Assembly (NCBI RefSeq): GCF_017565705.1
Contig: NZ_JAGDYL010000012.1
Location: 1 to 51,205 of the forward strand
Length of the DNA: 51,205 bases
DNA from: Leucobacter ruminantium
Lineage (GTDB): Bacteria > Actinomycetota > Actinomycetes > Actinomycetales > Microbacteriaceae
Direction of reading: 5' to 3'
In this document: positions 21,201-31,625 of the stretch, piece after piece
Position numbering within the stretch: position 1 is the first letter of the stretch
How the letters are laid out: each line of letters opens with the position of its first letter
Notes under the pieces: generated by a model
Database searches by the model: none
Told to the model about the DNA's origin: nothing
The model's input: only the letters and a program-made list of their open reading frames with translations
Position numbers and translations under genes: made by a program

Positions 21201-22293
21201 ACACCGCGAGATCCTGCTGACCGACCTTCACCTCGTCGGTCAGGAACCCGTGCGCGAACCAGGAGACCAGCACGTACTCCTTCGTCGGGTCCAACGAGCG
21301 GATCACCGCCCCGCTGGTCCTGTCGAGCTTCTCCCGCGGAACCGTGATCTCACGCGCCACCGACCCATTCACGAAATCAGACGGCCGCAGATACGCCTCC
21401 ACCATGCCGGCACCCGCGTCAGAGCCGTACTCGCCGACACGATCCTTCTCGATGACGCCCAGATACGCGCCGAACTTCCCGGCGGGGATCGTCACGCCGT
21501 CGAGCCGCACCGAGACGGTCAACCCGGTCTCCGAGGCACCCGTCACCTCACCGGCGACCGACGCCACCGGCACCGCCGGAGGGAACACGAGATCCCACTG
21601 CGCCGACGACACCGCGAGATCCTGCTGACCGATCTTCACCTCGTCGGTCAGGAACCCGTGCGCGAACCAGGAGACCAGCACGTACTCCTTCGAGCGGTCC
21701 AGCGAACGAATCGTGTTGCCGCTACTGTCGAGCTTGTCTTTCGGCACCGTGATCTCCCGCGTCACCGAACCGTTCACGAAGTCCCCGGGGCGGAAGTACA
21801 CCTCCACCATGCCCGCGCCGGAATCGGTTCCGTACTCGCCGACGCGGTCCCTCTCGATCACACCCAGATACGCGCCGAACTTCCCGGCGGGGATCGTCAC
21901 GCCGTCGAGCCGCACCGAGACGGTCAGCCCGGTCTCCGAGGCACCCGTCACCTCACTCGTGATCGTCGCGGCCTGAGCAGAGGTCTCAGTAACCTCCACC
22001 GCGGGAGCTTCTGCTGCCTGCGGGGCGGTCGGCGCCGACTCTGCGGGCGCATCCGCGGGGGCCTCGGCAGGCGCCGGGGTCTCCGCGACGGGCGCGGGGG
22101 CCTCCTCGGCAGGAGCGGGCGCGGGAGCCTCCTGAGCCGGAGCGGGCGCGGTCGGCTCGGCGTCCGACGCAGCCGGAGCGGCGGGCAGCTCCTCGGCGGA
22201 GGCGGCGCTTCCGCCGAGGAACGCACCTCCCGCGACCAGAGCCGATACCAGCAGTGCGGCTATCGTTCCGCGTGTACCCCGGCGTGCAAACAT
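18208..22293 (-). CDS. Large mosaic HtaA-domain cell-surface protein
   Basis: A 1361-residue exported protein. Parts in order: signal peptide; Ala/Pro/Glu-rich segment to about residue 100; repeats R1 and R2 (about 101-375), nearly alike, and R3 (378-492), all ending SSAQWD.VFPP; two Ig-like or neocarzinostatin-like domains beginning DPGGETITVIGSGF and DPEGEEITVTGSGY (about 510-772); repeats R4 and R5 (781-1012) ending SAQNWEAVF and TQEQWNKLAG; one HtaA domain (about 1034-1183) with the Tyr of FASYV and the His of YRGHGG; a third Ig-like unit (LVPGGEIEIEASGF); an LGDTG sequence; a membrane helix; and a basic tail. I chose the ATG at 22293 (AAGGAG 10 bases upstream) over a TTG two codons earlier. 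Probable role: surface haem capture, with an adhesive stalk. Confidence 0.85.
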   Translation of the reverse strand: MFARRGTRGTIAALLVSALVAGGAFLGGSAASAEELPAAPAASDAEPTAPAPAQEAPAPAPAEEAPAPVAETPAPAEAPADAPAESAPTAPQAAEAPAVEVTETSAQAATITSEVTGASETGLTVSVRLDGVTIPAGKFGAYLGVIERDRVGEYGTDSGAGMVEVYFRPGDFVNGSVTREITVPKDKLDSSGNTIRSLDRSKEYVLVSWFAHGFLTDEVKIGQQDLAVSSAQWDLVFPPAVPVASVAGEVTGASETGLTVSVRLDGVTIPAGKFGAYLGVIEKDRVGEYGSDAGAGMVEAYLRPSDFVNGSVAREITVPREKLDRTSGAVIRSLDPTKEYVLVSWFAHGFLTDEVKVGQQDLAVSSAQWDLVFPPATPTPAVSVAVKSASETGLVVTADVSGLDRESLPNGVHVGVLPASVNPEAAIASDFLATGTMTKTNMPESGAFTLDVFVPVAKLTKGQELQVLVWKRHTNPAADTNLADSALVVSSAQWDQVFPPTEPATPSVAVSKTAGVDPGGETITVIGSGFTPNPPATDGTRMPLKGKFGGAYVQFGYYDGATWKGGSTSSPELTRWAVSPEDVAALGAAAIPVVDGAFEAELKPVPVAGAPEGAVYGIRTYGGSGSTYAPFSTFTAITFAEPEPAGAQLNVSKSSGLDPEGEEITVTGSGYEINPSGVYVQIGWIIEGEWTPVSDADTRSSKRASAYSSWIGSGFPGQPGWTKADDGTGSFSWTVTVDKAALDAKKLEGGTLAVFTLGAHGNWVQPANERFVPISFTQKAAAVSGTVIAADSTGLDVRVAGADLLDAQVEDGLTVAIVEKGKSISGDADAVRYVFLPKGAVVAGKFETELKAAPSKLDRNKQYEVLAFGGADWSRIADRKIASSTIQVSAQNWEAVFGQVKPSVNAVASVSASGLEVKVTAKNLPTDGEVYGALIERGTENGLSMDGGYAAFALPFPVVKNGASTFTLLATKDKLDPKKQYEVIIWRQHSTPDASTIYTRGDVSITQEQWNKLAGTTAPDKPTPPAPAPPVADASGKRAGSLSWGVSSAFASYVTGRIAKGSVSAQGVCGAYVFGQSSSWDSYAQTGIVSYSGVVSYRGHGGLLSETFSNPVINTRAGTISAGGHTFGLSLGAPVTNADGSVTWSGVPVAGGISGGGNGGGGTLGMDSLSFTVGAAGAVNCGGSSVTSAFAPQNRKAASKPPTTSGITVLTDAEDLVPGGEIEIEASGFEPDERDILVVMYSDPIVLDEHAGANKSGIVRWIGTIPEDIEPGEHTITLQGSIDVGQVITVLDKKKAAEADKASKKISGDTARIDATQAMSAGLGDTGAPLWVWWSAAIALLLIAGATSGLVIAQRRKASGE
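21167..21550 (-). repeat. Tandem DNA repeat copy B in the mosaic HtaA gene
   Basis: This matches the stretch 21575-21958 at an exact offset of 408 bases (136 codons) and encodes protein repeat R2. The first ~119 bases and the last ~85 bases differ at only one or two positions from the other copy; the middle is clearly diverged. Confidence 0.85.
21575..21958 (-). repeat. Tandem DNA repeat copy A in the mosaic HtaA gene
   Basis: Encodes protein repeat R1. It is paired with 21167-21550 at a 408-base offset; identity is concentrated at both ends, including silent positions. Confidence 0.85.
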
Positions 22294-22299
22294 GCGCAA

Positions 22300-22643
22300 G
22301 CTACTCCTTGTCAGGGGATGAAAAGTGCGACCCCGCAGCTCTGTCGCGGGCGCAGATCGGATCGAAGTTAGGCTTACCTATCCTCAAGACCCTTCGTAAA
22401 GTCTGACGAATATCATCAGATCTTGCAAGTCCGCCCCGCCGAGGGAGCGACCCGCGAGAGATCCCTAACCCGAACAGCACCGGTCCGTGGGGCACGATGG
22501 CTACCGCGGGGCACGTTGTTACGCCTTATACGGCGCCCCACGAGCACGAACACGCCCCACGACGCAGTCGGGGAGCCATCGCCCCCTTCGGGAGCCACCC
22601 GTACACTAGCAGCGAACCCTGCGGAGGGAGCACGAGGAGAGAC
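22300..22643. other. 344-base divergent intergenic region
   Basis: Separates the minus-strand HtaA mosaic gene from the plus-strand nitroreductase. Besides the iron box at 22363-22381 it has an AT-richer stretch (22385-22430), probably the HtaA promoter. It also has related words GTGGGGCACG, GCGGGGCACG and GCCCCACGA (two copies) between about 22480 and 22570, two of which are inverted relative to the others. I see no gene or RNA in it. Confidence 0.5.
22363..22381 (-). promoter_or_regulatory. DtxR/IdeR-like iron box upstream of the mosaic HtaA gene
   Basis: GTTAGGCTTACCTA (22367-22380) matches 13 of 14 positions of the corresponding part of the DtxR consensus TTAGGTTAGSCTAACCTAA. It lies about 70-90 bases upstream of the HtaA mosaic start, where it would overlap a promoter. 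Repression by iron-loaded DtxR/IdeR is inferred. Confidence 0.65.
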
Positions 22644-23321
22644 ATGAGCAGTCCGATCGACCCCGAGAGCAAGAGAACCGCCGAGCCCGAGACCAGCCCC
22701 GCCGCCGTGCCCGAGCCGGCCGCGCGCCTGGCGCCATCGCGGCCCGACCGCCGAGCCCCCGCGCACCTCGGGAGAGACCGGCGGCAGTCCGCGTTCGACG
22801 CGCTCCGGGATCGGCGCTCCCACTCGAAGGTCACGGAGGAGGCGCCGGATCGCAAGGAGCTGGAACGGCTGCTTTCCGCGATGAACTCGGTCGCCGATCA
22901 CTCGAGCCTGCGCCCCTGGCGCATCATCGAGCTGCGCGGCAAGGCCCGCAAGAAGCTCGGCAAGGCGCTCGCGAAGGCCTGCGACGGCGACAAGAAGAAG
23001 TACATCGCGAAGGCGAAGCGCGCGCCCCTCCTCCTCGCCATCGTGGTGAGCCCGAAGAAGGACAAGATCCCCCTCTGGGAGCAGGAGGCGGTCGCGAGCG
23101 GCGTCGCGCACTTCCTCGGCCTGCTGCTCGACGAGGCCGGCTGGGGCTCGATCTGGCGCACCGGATCCCTCACCCGCACACGACCCGTGCACCGGGCGCA
23201 CGGACTCGAGCCGCACGAATACCTGCTCGGCTGGCTCTACGTCGGCGGCGTGCCCGAGCGCGACCGCAAGCCGAAGCCGCGCAAACCCCTCGACCTCTCG
23301 AAGCACCTCAGCGCGCTGTAG
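22644..23321 (+). CDS. YdjA-like nitroreductase family protein
   Basis: A 225-residue flavoprotein of the small nitroreductase class. After about 45 disordered residues the fold starts with FDALRDRRSHSKVTEEAPDR, then AMNSVADHSSLRPWRIIEL, RAPLLLAIVVSPK, IPLWEQEAVASGVAHFL, GWGSIWRTGSLT and LGWLYVGGVP. These blocks line up with E. coli YdjA in order. The substrate is unknown for this subfamily. The ATG has GAGGAGA six bases upstream; the longer frame upstream is not supported. It is divergent from the HtaA mosaic and shares its iron-box region, so iron control is possible but unproven. It converges on the transporter gene with a 7-base gap. Confidence 0.88.
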   Translation: MSSPIDPESKRTAEPETSPAAVPEPAARLAPSRPDRRAPAHLGRDRRQSAFDALRDRRSHSKVTEEAPDRKELERLLSAMNSVADHSSLRPWRIIELRGKARKKLGKALAKACDGDKKKYIAKAKRAPLLLAIVVSPKKDKIPLWEQEAVASGVAHFLGLLLDEAGWGSIWRTGSLTRTRPVHRAHGLEPHEYLLGWLYVGGVPERDRKPKPRKPLDLSKHLSAL

Positions 23322-23328
23322 CGCACCG

Positions 23329-24312
23329 TCAGAGCCTCCCGCGCCGACCCGCTCCCCCGGCCCGGCCGGGCGCCGCCGCGATCGCCACTGCCGCGAGCGC
23401 CACGGCGGCCCCGATCAGCAGGCCGGTGCTCACACCGCCGGCGAGGGGCACGCCCGCTTCGAGCAGCACCGAGGCGATCAGCTGACCGGCCACGTTCGAC
23501 ATGCTGAGCAGCAGCACGCCTGCGATGCGCACGATCATCGAGGCGACCGCGATGAAGATCACGCCCGACACGCCTCCGAGGTAGAGGACGGGCTGCGTCG
23601 GCCAGTGCTGGGGCCATCCCTGCGAACCGACCGAGATCGCCGCCACGACGGCCAGCAGCGCCGTGCCCACCACGAAATTCAAGAAGGTGGCCGTGACCGC
23701 GCTCTGCGCTGCGGCCCGCACGAGTCCGTTCACCGCCGACTGCCACGATATGCCGATCCCCGCGATGAACGGGACGATGACGAGCCACGGCGATCCCCCG
23801 CCGAAACCGCCCGCGACCGAGATCGCGACGGCGACGATCGCGAGGCCGGTGCCGATGATGCGCCGCGGCGAGGGATCCACCCGGCCGCCCGGCCCGAGCC
23901 CCACGCGGTCCATGAGCAGCCCGCCCAGCACCTGCCCGGCGACGACTCCCACGGTGAACAGCGCCACGCCGATCACAGAGGCAACGAGCCCCTGGCTCAG
24001 CACGAAGAACGCGCCGCACGATCCCCCCAGGAGGCCCCACACCGGGTAGTGACCGTCGCGCACCTCGCCCACCAGCCGCCGCACCCCGGCGCGCGCCCGA
24101 CGCGAGCACAGCACGATCACCGCGAGCATCGCGAGCCCCGACCCGAACGAGACGAGGGCTGCGAGGTAGCCGTTGCCGATCTCCTGACTCAGGCCGCCGT
24201 TGACGCGCGACTGCGCCGCCATGAGCATGCCCGAGGCACCCGATGCCAGGAGCGCTGCGGGGATGCGAAGCTTCTCTTGCACCCGCACCACCTTACTCCG
24301 GGTCGACGTCAT
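23329..24312 (-). CDS. DMT-superfamily transporter with duplicated DUF606 (YdcZ) domains
   Basis: A 327-residue integral membrane protein with about ten hydrophobic helices in two homologous halves: the first opens GASGMLMAAQSRVNGGLSQEIGN, the second FIAGIGISWQSAVNGLVRAAAQ. That duplication and the Q-x-x-VNG motif mark the DUF606/YdcZ family of putative exporters. No substrate can be assigned. The start is uncertain: ATG at 24312 gives MTSTRSK; an ATG-class start 13 codons further up is also open, and neither has a strong ribosome-binding site. It is convergent with the nitroreductase; the tRNA-Thr gene lies upstream. Confidence 0.85.
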   Translation of the reverse strand: MTSTRSKVVRVQEKLRIPAALLASGASGMLMAAQSRVNGGLSQEIGNGYLAALVSFGSGLAMLAVIVLCSRRARAGVRRLVGEVRDGHYPVWGLLGGSCGAFFVLSQGLVASVIGVALFTVGVVAGQVLGGLLMDRVGLGPGGRVDPSPRRIIGTGLAIVAVAISVAGGFGGGSPWLVIVPFIAGIGISWQSAVNGLVRAAAQSAVTATFLNFVVGTALLAVVAAISVGSQGWPQHWPTQPVLYLGGVSGVIFIAVASMIVRIAGVLLLSMSNVAGQLIASVLLEAGVPLAGGVSTGLLIGAAVALAAVAIAAAPGRAGGAGRRGRL

Positions 24313-24409
24313 ATCGTCGCTGAGCGGCGGGGCGATTCGAAGTGCGCTCAACCGACGACAGGGAGCCTCGCACGCCCGGCGGAACGCGCATGCGTCTCCG
24401 ACATATCGG

Positions 24410-24482
24410 AGCCCCCTATCGGACTCGAACCGATCACCTGCAGTTTACAAGGCTGCTGCTCTACCAGATGAGCTAAGGAGGC
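24410..24482 (-). tRNA. tRNA-Thr (anticodon TGT)
   Basis: The minus-strand sequence folds as a full cloverleaf: acceptor GCCTCCT with AGGGGGC (one T-G wobble), D-arm AGCTCATCTGGTAGAGC, anticodon loop CTTGTAA giving TGT, and T-arm with GGTTCGAGTCC. The anticodon stem has four good pairs and a C-A mismatch next to the loop. The CCA end is not encoded. 73 nt including the discriminator base. Confidence 0.93.
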
Positions 24483-24523
24483 GGGTGGGGCTGTCGCCCC
24501 TGTGCAGTCTAGACGACTGCGGT

Positions 24524-24553
24524 CCGCTCCGGCGCCCTCGGGCGCCGGAGCGG
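24524..24553 (-). terminator. Terminator of the DsbA-like gene
   Basis: A perfect 13-bp stem, CCGCTCCGGCGCC (24524-24536) with GGCGCCGGAGCGG (24541-24553), and a 4-base loop just past the stop codon at 24560. There is no T-run. It also separates the gene from the tRNA downstream. Confidence 0.75.
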
Positions 24554-24559
24554 GGATGC

Positions 24560-25597
24560 TTACTGTCCGTCGGCACCCTCGGCGGCAGCCGAGGCGTCTC
24601 CCTTGGCGGAGGCCTCCCCCTCGGCCTTCGCAGAGGCGTCGGCCTTCGCGTTCTTGCCGTTGCCGCCGTTCTTCTGCTCGATCTCGCCCTTGACCTTCAG
24701 CAGGTAGCTCTCGAGCGAGCCGTCGCGAGAGGCCAGCCACTGCTCGCCGTTGACGATGACGAGGGGCGTCGAGATGAGGCGCTGCGGCTCGTCGGCCGGC
24801 TGCATCTCGCTGCCCGTGCGGTCGGCGGCCAGCTGCGCGCCCTTCGCGAGACCCACGATGCCGGTCTCGGTCGCAGCCTTGGTGTTCGCAGCGACGAAGT
24901 CGGCGAAGCGGCGATCCGAGACGCACTGCTTGAGCTTGTCGTCGACGGTCGCACCGGCGGCCTCGGCCTGCTCCAGCAGTTCGTCGTCGCTCAGCCCCTC
25001 ACTGCCCTCGGCCGGCTGCACCTCGGGGCTCAGCAGCAGGTTGTGCAGCTTGAAGGCGGAGTCGGGCTGCTGCTCGACCACGCAGCCGAACAGGTTCGCG
25101 GCGCGCGTCGAGTACTTGGTGCCGAGCGAGGCCGCGTCGAGGAAGTTGAGCGGGTACACCTGCAGGGTGATGTCGCCGCTGCCGACGTAGTTCTCGAGCA
25201 TGGTGCCGTTCTCCTGCTCGAAGGCGCCGCAGGCGGGGCACATGTAGTCCGCGTAGATCGTGACGTCGAGCGGCAGTTCCTCGCGGTTCACCTTCGGAGC
25301 CTTGCGGGTCTCGTCGGGCTGGAGCGCCGGCCCCTCGACGACCTTGAGGTCCTTGCCGAAGATCGCGCCGCCCGAGGCCATGTTCTTGGGGCCGGGGCCG
25401 GCGGGAGCCATCGACTGGGCGATCACGATACCCACGATCGCGAGGATCGCGATGACGCCGAGCACCACGCCGCCCTGCACGAAGAGGCGGTTGCGCTTCT
25501 CGCGCTTCTGCTCCTTCTCGCGGGCGATGCGGGCCTGCTCGCGGGCCTGCTGGCGTCGCTCGTTCTTGGTCGGGCGAGCGTTCGAGTCGTTCGACAT
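24560..25597 (-). CDS. DsbA-family membrane-anchored thiol oxidoreductase
   Basis: A 345-residue protein: a highly charged cytoplasmic N-terminus (residues 1-37), one membrane helix (about 39-61), then an extracytoplasmic thioredoxin-like domain with the CxxC motif CPAC (Cys120, Cys123) in VTIYADYMCPACGAFEQENG, and the cis-Pro region ISTPLVIVNGEQW. It should form or shuffle disulfides in exported proteins. The last ~40 residues are Ala/Gly/Lys-rich and probably unstructured. It lies just behind secA on the same strand, which fits a role in maturing secreted proteins, although cotranscription is not shown. Confidence 0.92.
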   Translation of the reverse strand: MSNDSNARPTKNERRQQAREQARIAREKEQKREKRNRLFVQGGVVLGVIAILAIVGIVIAQSMAPAGPGPKNMASGGAIFGKDLKVVEGPALQPDETRKAPKVNREELPLDVTIYADYMCPACGAFEQENGTMLENYVGSGDITLQVYPLNFLDAASLGTKYSTRAANLFGCVVEQQPDSAFKLHNLLLSPEVQPAEGSEGLSDDELLEQAEAAGATVDDKLKQCVSDRRFADFVAANTKAATETGIVGLAKGAQLAADRTGSEMQPADEPQRLISTPLVIVNGEQWLASRDGSLESYLLKVKGEIEQKNGGNGKNAKADASAKAEGEASAKGDASAAAEGADGQ

Positions 25598-25645
25598 GTG
25601 CGTTGAGGTTCTCTCGGTAGGGATCGGGGGTGTGCGCGCGGGGCG

Positions 25646-28369
<2,724 letters not shown>

Positions 28370-28559
28370 GTTGTCTCTCCTGTACGGTTCTGCGCGGCCG
28401 GCCCTCCGTGTTCGCGAGAGTCGCCGCCGTTGCCAAAATGTGACAACAACTCAGCTTAGCAATCCTGTTCCATGCGATCCCTGTGGATTCGCTACCGCTC
28501 TCGGGTTCGAGGGGCGGGAGAGGCGAGGGATCGGAAGCGGCCGGTTGCACGGATGGAAC

Positions 28560-28599
28560 GGCTCGACCCCGGCGCCGCTCGGGGCGCCGGGGTCGAGCC
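28560..28599 (-). terminator. Terminator of katG
   Basis: A perfect 17-bp stem, GGCTCGACCCCGGCGCC (28560-28576) with GGCGCCGGGGTCGAGCC (28583-28599), and a 6-base loop. It begins 8 bases past the katG stop. This is the strongest hairpin of this kind in the window. Confidence 0.8.
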
Positions 28600-28607
28600 T
28601 CGGAGGA

Positions 28608-30845
28608 TCAGCGCAGGTCGAAGCGGTCGAGGTCCGCGACCTTGACCCAGGCCCGCACGAAGTCCTCGACGAACTTCTCCGCCGCGTCATCGCTCGCGTA
28701 CACCTCGGCGACGGCGCGCAGCTCGGAGTTCGAGCCGAACACGAGGTCGGCTCGTGTGCCGGTCCACTTGCGCTCGCCGGTCTCCTCGTCGATGCCCTCG
28801 AAGGTGCGCGACTCGGCGTCGGTGGCGCGCCAGTTGATGCCGAGGTCGAGCAGGTTCACGAAGAAGTCGTTCGTGAGCTGGCCCGGGCGGTCGGTGAGCA
28901 CACCGTGCTGCGAGCCGTCCCAGTTCGTCCCGAGCACGCGCATGCCGCCCAGCAGCACCGTCATCTCGGGGGCCGAGAGGGTGAGGAGGTTGGCGCGGTC
29001 GATCAGCAGGTGCTCGGCCGGCTTGCCGAGGGCCCGATCGCTCTCGTAGTTGCGGAAGCCGTCGGCGGCAGGGTTCAGGTAGCCGAACTGCTCGACGTCG
29101 GTCTGCTCCTGCGTCGCGTCGGTGCGTCCGGGCGAGAAGGGGATCGAGACCGCGTGGCCCGCGGCCGCCGCGGCCTGCTTCACGCCCACGTTGCCGGCGA
29201 GCACCGTGAGGTCGGCGATCGAGACCCTCTTGCCGCTCGCCTCGTTCGCCGCATCGAACTCGGCCTTGATGCTCTCGAGCACGCCGAGCACGCGGGCCAG
29301 CTGGGCCGGGTTGTTGACCTCCCACTCGCGCTGCGGCTCGAGACGGATGCGGCCGCCGTTGGCGCCGCCGCGCTTGTCGCTGCCGCGGAAGGTCGACGCA
29401 GCCGCCCAACCGGTCGAGACGAGCTCGCTCACGGTGAGGCCCGAGTCGGCGATCTTCTGCTCGAGCGCCGCGATGTCCGCGGCGTCGATCAGCTCGTAGT
29501 CGCGGGCGGGCACGGGATCCTGCCAGACCAGATCCTCGGCCGGCACCTCGGGGCCGAGGTAGCGCGACTTGGGACCGAGGTCGCGGTGCGTCAGCTTGAA
29601 CCACGCGCGGCGGTAGGCCTCGGTGAAGGCCTGCTGGTCGTCGCGGTAGCGCAGCGAGATCTCGCGGTAGATCGGATCCTCGCGCAGCGAGATGTCGGTC
29701 GTGAGCATGCGGGGCTCGCGGCGGCCGCTGAAGTCGGCCTCGGGGACCATGTCGGATCCCGCACCGTCCTTCGGACGCCAGTGGTGATGCCCGCCGGGCC
29801 CCTCGACACGCTCCCACTCGTAGGCGAAGAGGATGTGGAAGAACTCGTTGTCCCAGCGCGTCGGGTGGTAGGTCCAGGTGACCTCGAGGCCCGATCCGAT
29901 GGCGTCCACGCCCTTGCCCGACTTGAAGTCGCTCTTCCAGCCGAGGCCCATCTGCTCCATGGGGGCGCCCTCGGGCTCCTCGGCGACGTGGTCGCCTTCG
30001 GGCGCGGCGCCGTGGGTCTTGCCGAAGGTGTGGCCGCCCGCGATGAGCGCGACGGTCTCCTCGTCGTCCATCGCCATGCGCTTGAAGGTCTCGCGGATCT
30101 GCAGCGCAGCCGCCAGCGGGTCACCGCTCGCACGCGGCCCCTCGGGGTTGACGTAGATGAGACCCATCATGGTCGCGCCCAGGGGCTCCGCGAGCTTCGC
30201 CTTGCCGTCCTCGCCGAGGCGGTCCTCGTCGCCGAGCCAGCTGCTCTCACTGCCCCAGTACACGTCGTCGTCCGGCTCCCACGCCTCGGGGCGGCCGCCG
30301 CCGAAGCCGAAGGTCGGCATGCCCATCTGCTCGTGGGCCACGTTGCCCGCGAGGATCATGAGGTCGCCCCAGGAGAGCGACTTGCCGTACTTCTTCTTGA
30401 CCGGCCACAGGAGGCGGCGGGCCTTGTCGAGGCCGACGTTGTCGGGCCAGCTGTTGAGCGGCGCGAAGCGCTGCTGCCCGGTGCCGCCGCCACCGCGGCC
30501 GTCGAAGACGCGGTAGGTGCCCGCCGAGTGCCAGGCCATGCGGATGAAGAGGGGGCCGTAGTTGCCGAAGTCGGCGGGCCACCAGGGCTGCGAGTCGGTG
30601 AGCACGTGCGCGATGTCGGCCTTCACCTCGGCGAGGTCGAGCGCTTCGAAGGCGGCGCGGTAGTCGAAGTCGGCACCCTGGGGGTTCGCGACCTCGGGGT
30701 TCTTGGCGAGCACCTTCAGGTTCAGACGCTTCGGCCACCAATCGGAGTTGGTGGTGGCGCCGGCTTCGGGCTTGGCCGAGCCCTCGGTCGGGTGCGGCCC
30801 CTTGCCGCTGCCGTGGTCGACCGGGCACTTCATGTCTTCAGACAA
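28608..30845 (-). CDS. katG: Catalase-peroxidase
   Basis: Haem enzyme that removes hydrogen peroxide. The 745-residue protein shows the active-site block [11 protein letters not shown] (distal Arg, Trp, His), the Tyr in [11 protein letters not shown] and the proximal His in [11 protein letters not shown], followed by the degenerate C-terminal peroxidase half. Length matches the family. The start is a TTG, with GAAAGGA eight bases upstream; the nearest ATG, four codons later, is less well placed. It lies 72 bases behind furA on the same strand, the usual actinobacterial oxidative-stress pair, and is presumably repressed by FurA. Confidence 0.98.
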   Translation of the reverse strand: MSEDMKCPVDHGSGKGPHPTEGSAKPEAGATTNSDWWPKRLNLKVLAKNPEVANPQGADFDYRAAFEALDLAEVKADIAHVLTDSQPWWPADFGNYGPLFIRMAWHSAGTYRVFDGRGGGGTGQQRFAPLNSWPDNVGLDKARRLLWPVKKKYGKSLSWGDLMILAGNVAHEQMGMPTFGFGGGRPEAWEPDDDVYWGSESSWLGDEDRLGEDGKAKLAEPLGATMMGLIYVNPEGPRASGDPLAAALQIRETFKRMAMDDEETVALIAGGHTFGKTHGAAPEGDHVAEEPEGAPMEQMGLGWKSDFKSGKGVDAIGSGLEVTWTYHPTRWDNEFFHILFAYEWERVEGPGGHHHWRPKDGAGSDMVPEADFSGRREPRMLTTDISLREDPIYREISLRYRDDQQAFTEAYRRAWFKLTHRDLGPKSRYLGPEVPAEDLVWQDPVPARDYELIDAADIAALEQKIADSGLTVSELVSTGWAAASTFRGSDKRGGANGGRIRLEPQREWEVNNPAQLARVLGVLESIKAEFDAANEASGKRVSIADLTVLAGNVGVKQAAAAAGHAVSIPFSPGRTDATQEQTDVEQFGYLNPAADGFRNYESDRALGKPAEHLLIDRANLLTLSAPEMTVLLGGMRVLGTNWDGSQHGVLTDRPGQLTNDFFVNLLDLGINWRATDAESRTFEGIDEETGERKWTGTRADLVFGSNSELRAVAEVYASDDAAEKFVEDFVRAWVKVADLDRFDLR

Positions 30846-30917
30846 TGCCTGTTCCTTTCGTGGGTGGTGTGGGTGTTCGTGATGGTTGATGCAAAAGATA
30901 GTGGATACCGCCGACGC

Positions 30918-31439
30918 TCATCGAGCGGCCGCTGAGCGCCGGGATTCGGTGGCGCTCGGAACGGCGCCCTCGCGCGCTCCGCCCTCCCGATCGCACTCCT
31001 CGCAGATGCCGCGGAAGGTGACCGCGGCCTCGAGCAGCCGCATGCCGCGAGCGTCGTCCGGCGAGAGGCACGGCGCCGCACCGACGACGCAGTCGACGTC
31101 CTCGATGCGGTGGCACACCACGCACTGCACGTGATGGTGGTTGTCTCCGGTGCGGGTCTCGTAGCGCGCGCTGCCCGCGTCGGGCAGGTCGATGCGACGC
31201 AGGATTCCGCACTCGGTGAGGTCGTGGGCGATGTTGTGCACCGACTGCAGCGTGAGCGACGGCAGCCGCCGGGCGAGCGCGCCGTGCACATCGGCGACCG
31301 AGCTGTGCGGGTGGGTGTGGAGGTAGTCGAGCGCCGCAAGGCGGCCCGTGGTCGCGCGCAGGCCGTGCTCGCGCAGCACGTCTGCCCAGTCGGCGGGGGT
31401 CGCCAACTCGAGGAGGGATCCCGAAGCGCTCACACCCAC
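30918..31439 (-). CDS. furA: Fur-family peroxide/iron-responsive repressor
   Basis: The 173-residue protein has the winged-helix DNA-binding part (LREHGLRATTGRLAALDYL, TLQSVHNIAHDLTECGIL), the metal-binding DNHHHVQCVVCHRIEDVDC segment and a C-terminal CEEC pair, the order seen in FurA. The tail after CEEC is non-conserved. The GTG start has AAGGGTAGG upstream. Placed directly before katG, it probably senses peroxide and represses itself and katG. An inverted repeat upstream (31452-31468) looks like its operator. Confidence 0.93.
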   Translation of the reverse strand: MGVSASGSLLELATPADWADVLREHGLRATTGRLAALDYLHTHPHSSVADVHGALARRLPSLTLQSVHNIAHDLTECGILRRIDLPDAGSARYETRTGDNHHHVQCVVCHRIEDVDCVVGAAPCLSPDDARGMRLLEAAVTFRGICEECDREGGAREGAVPSATESRRSAAAR

Positions 31440-31451
31440 ATCCTACCCTTA

Positions 31452-31468
31452 TTTTGATTCATACAAAA
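31452..31468 (-). promoter_or_regulatory. Candidate FurA operator
   Basis: TTTTG - 7 bases - CAAAA, an inverted repeat in the most AT-rich patch of the region, 13 bases upstream of furA. It would overlap the furA promoter and mediate autoregulation. The assignment is from position and symmetry. Confidence 0.5.
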
Positions 31469-31537
31469 GTAGAGATCGGGACTTATGCACGCTGATTCAG
31501 CGAGCGCCAGCCGGTCGAAAGCAACGGACGTCTCCTC

Positions 31538-31567
31538 GGTTTCGACTCGGCTCCGCTTCGCTCAGCC
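31538..31567 (+). repeat. Dispersed intergenic repeat, copy 1
   Basis: GGTTTCGACTCGGCTCCGC followed by TTCGCTCAGCC. Related copies are near 34117, 39183 (opposite strand), 45456 (opposite strand) and 45511. The 186-base gap it lies in, between furA and the glycosyltransferase, holds no other feature besides the FurA site. Confidence 0.6.
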
Positions 31568-31625
31568 GACTGGGCCGGGGAGGCCCGCCCGATCCCTCTC
31601 AGCGCCCATGCGCCAGTATGGAGGG

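Noticed and set aside
20800..22000. Repeats that might be a CRISPR array
   Set aside because: The repeats are 408 bases apart, in frame and within one gene; there are no short repeat-spacer units.
22480..22570. GTGGGGCACG-type words upstream of the nitroreductase as a riboswitch
   Set aside because: There are only short related words without a conserved RNA fold I can recognise.
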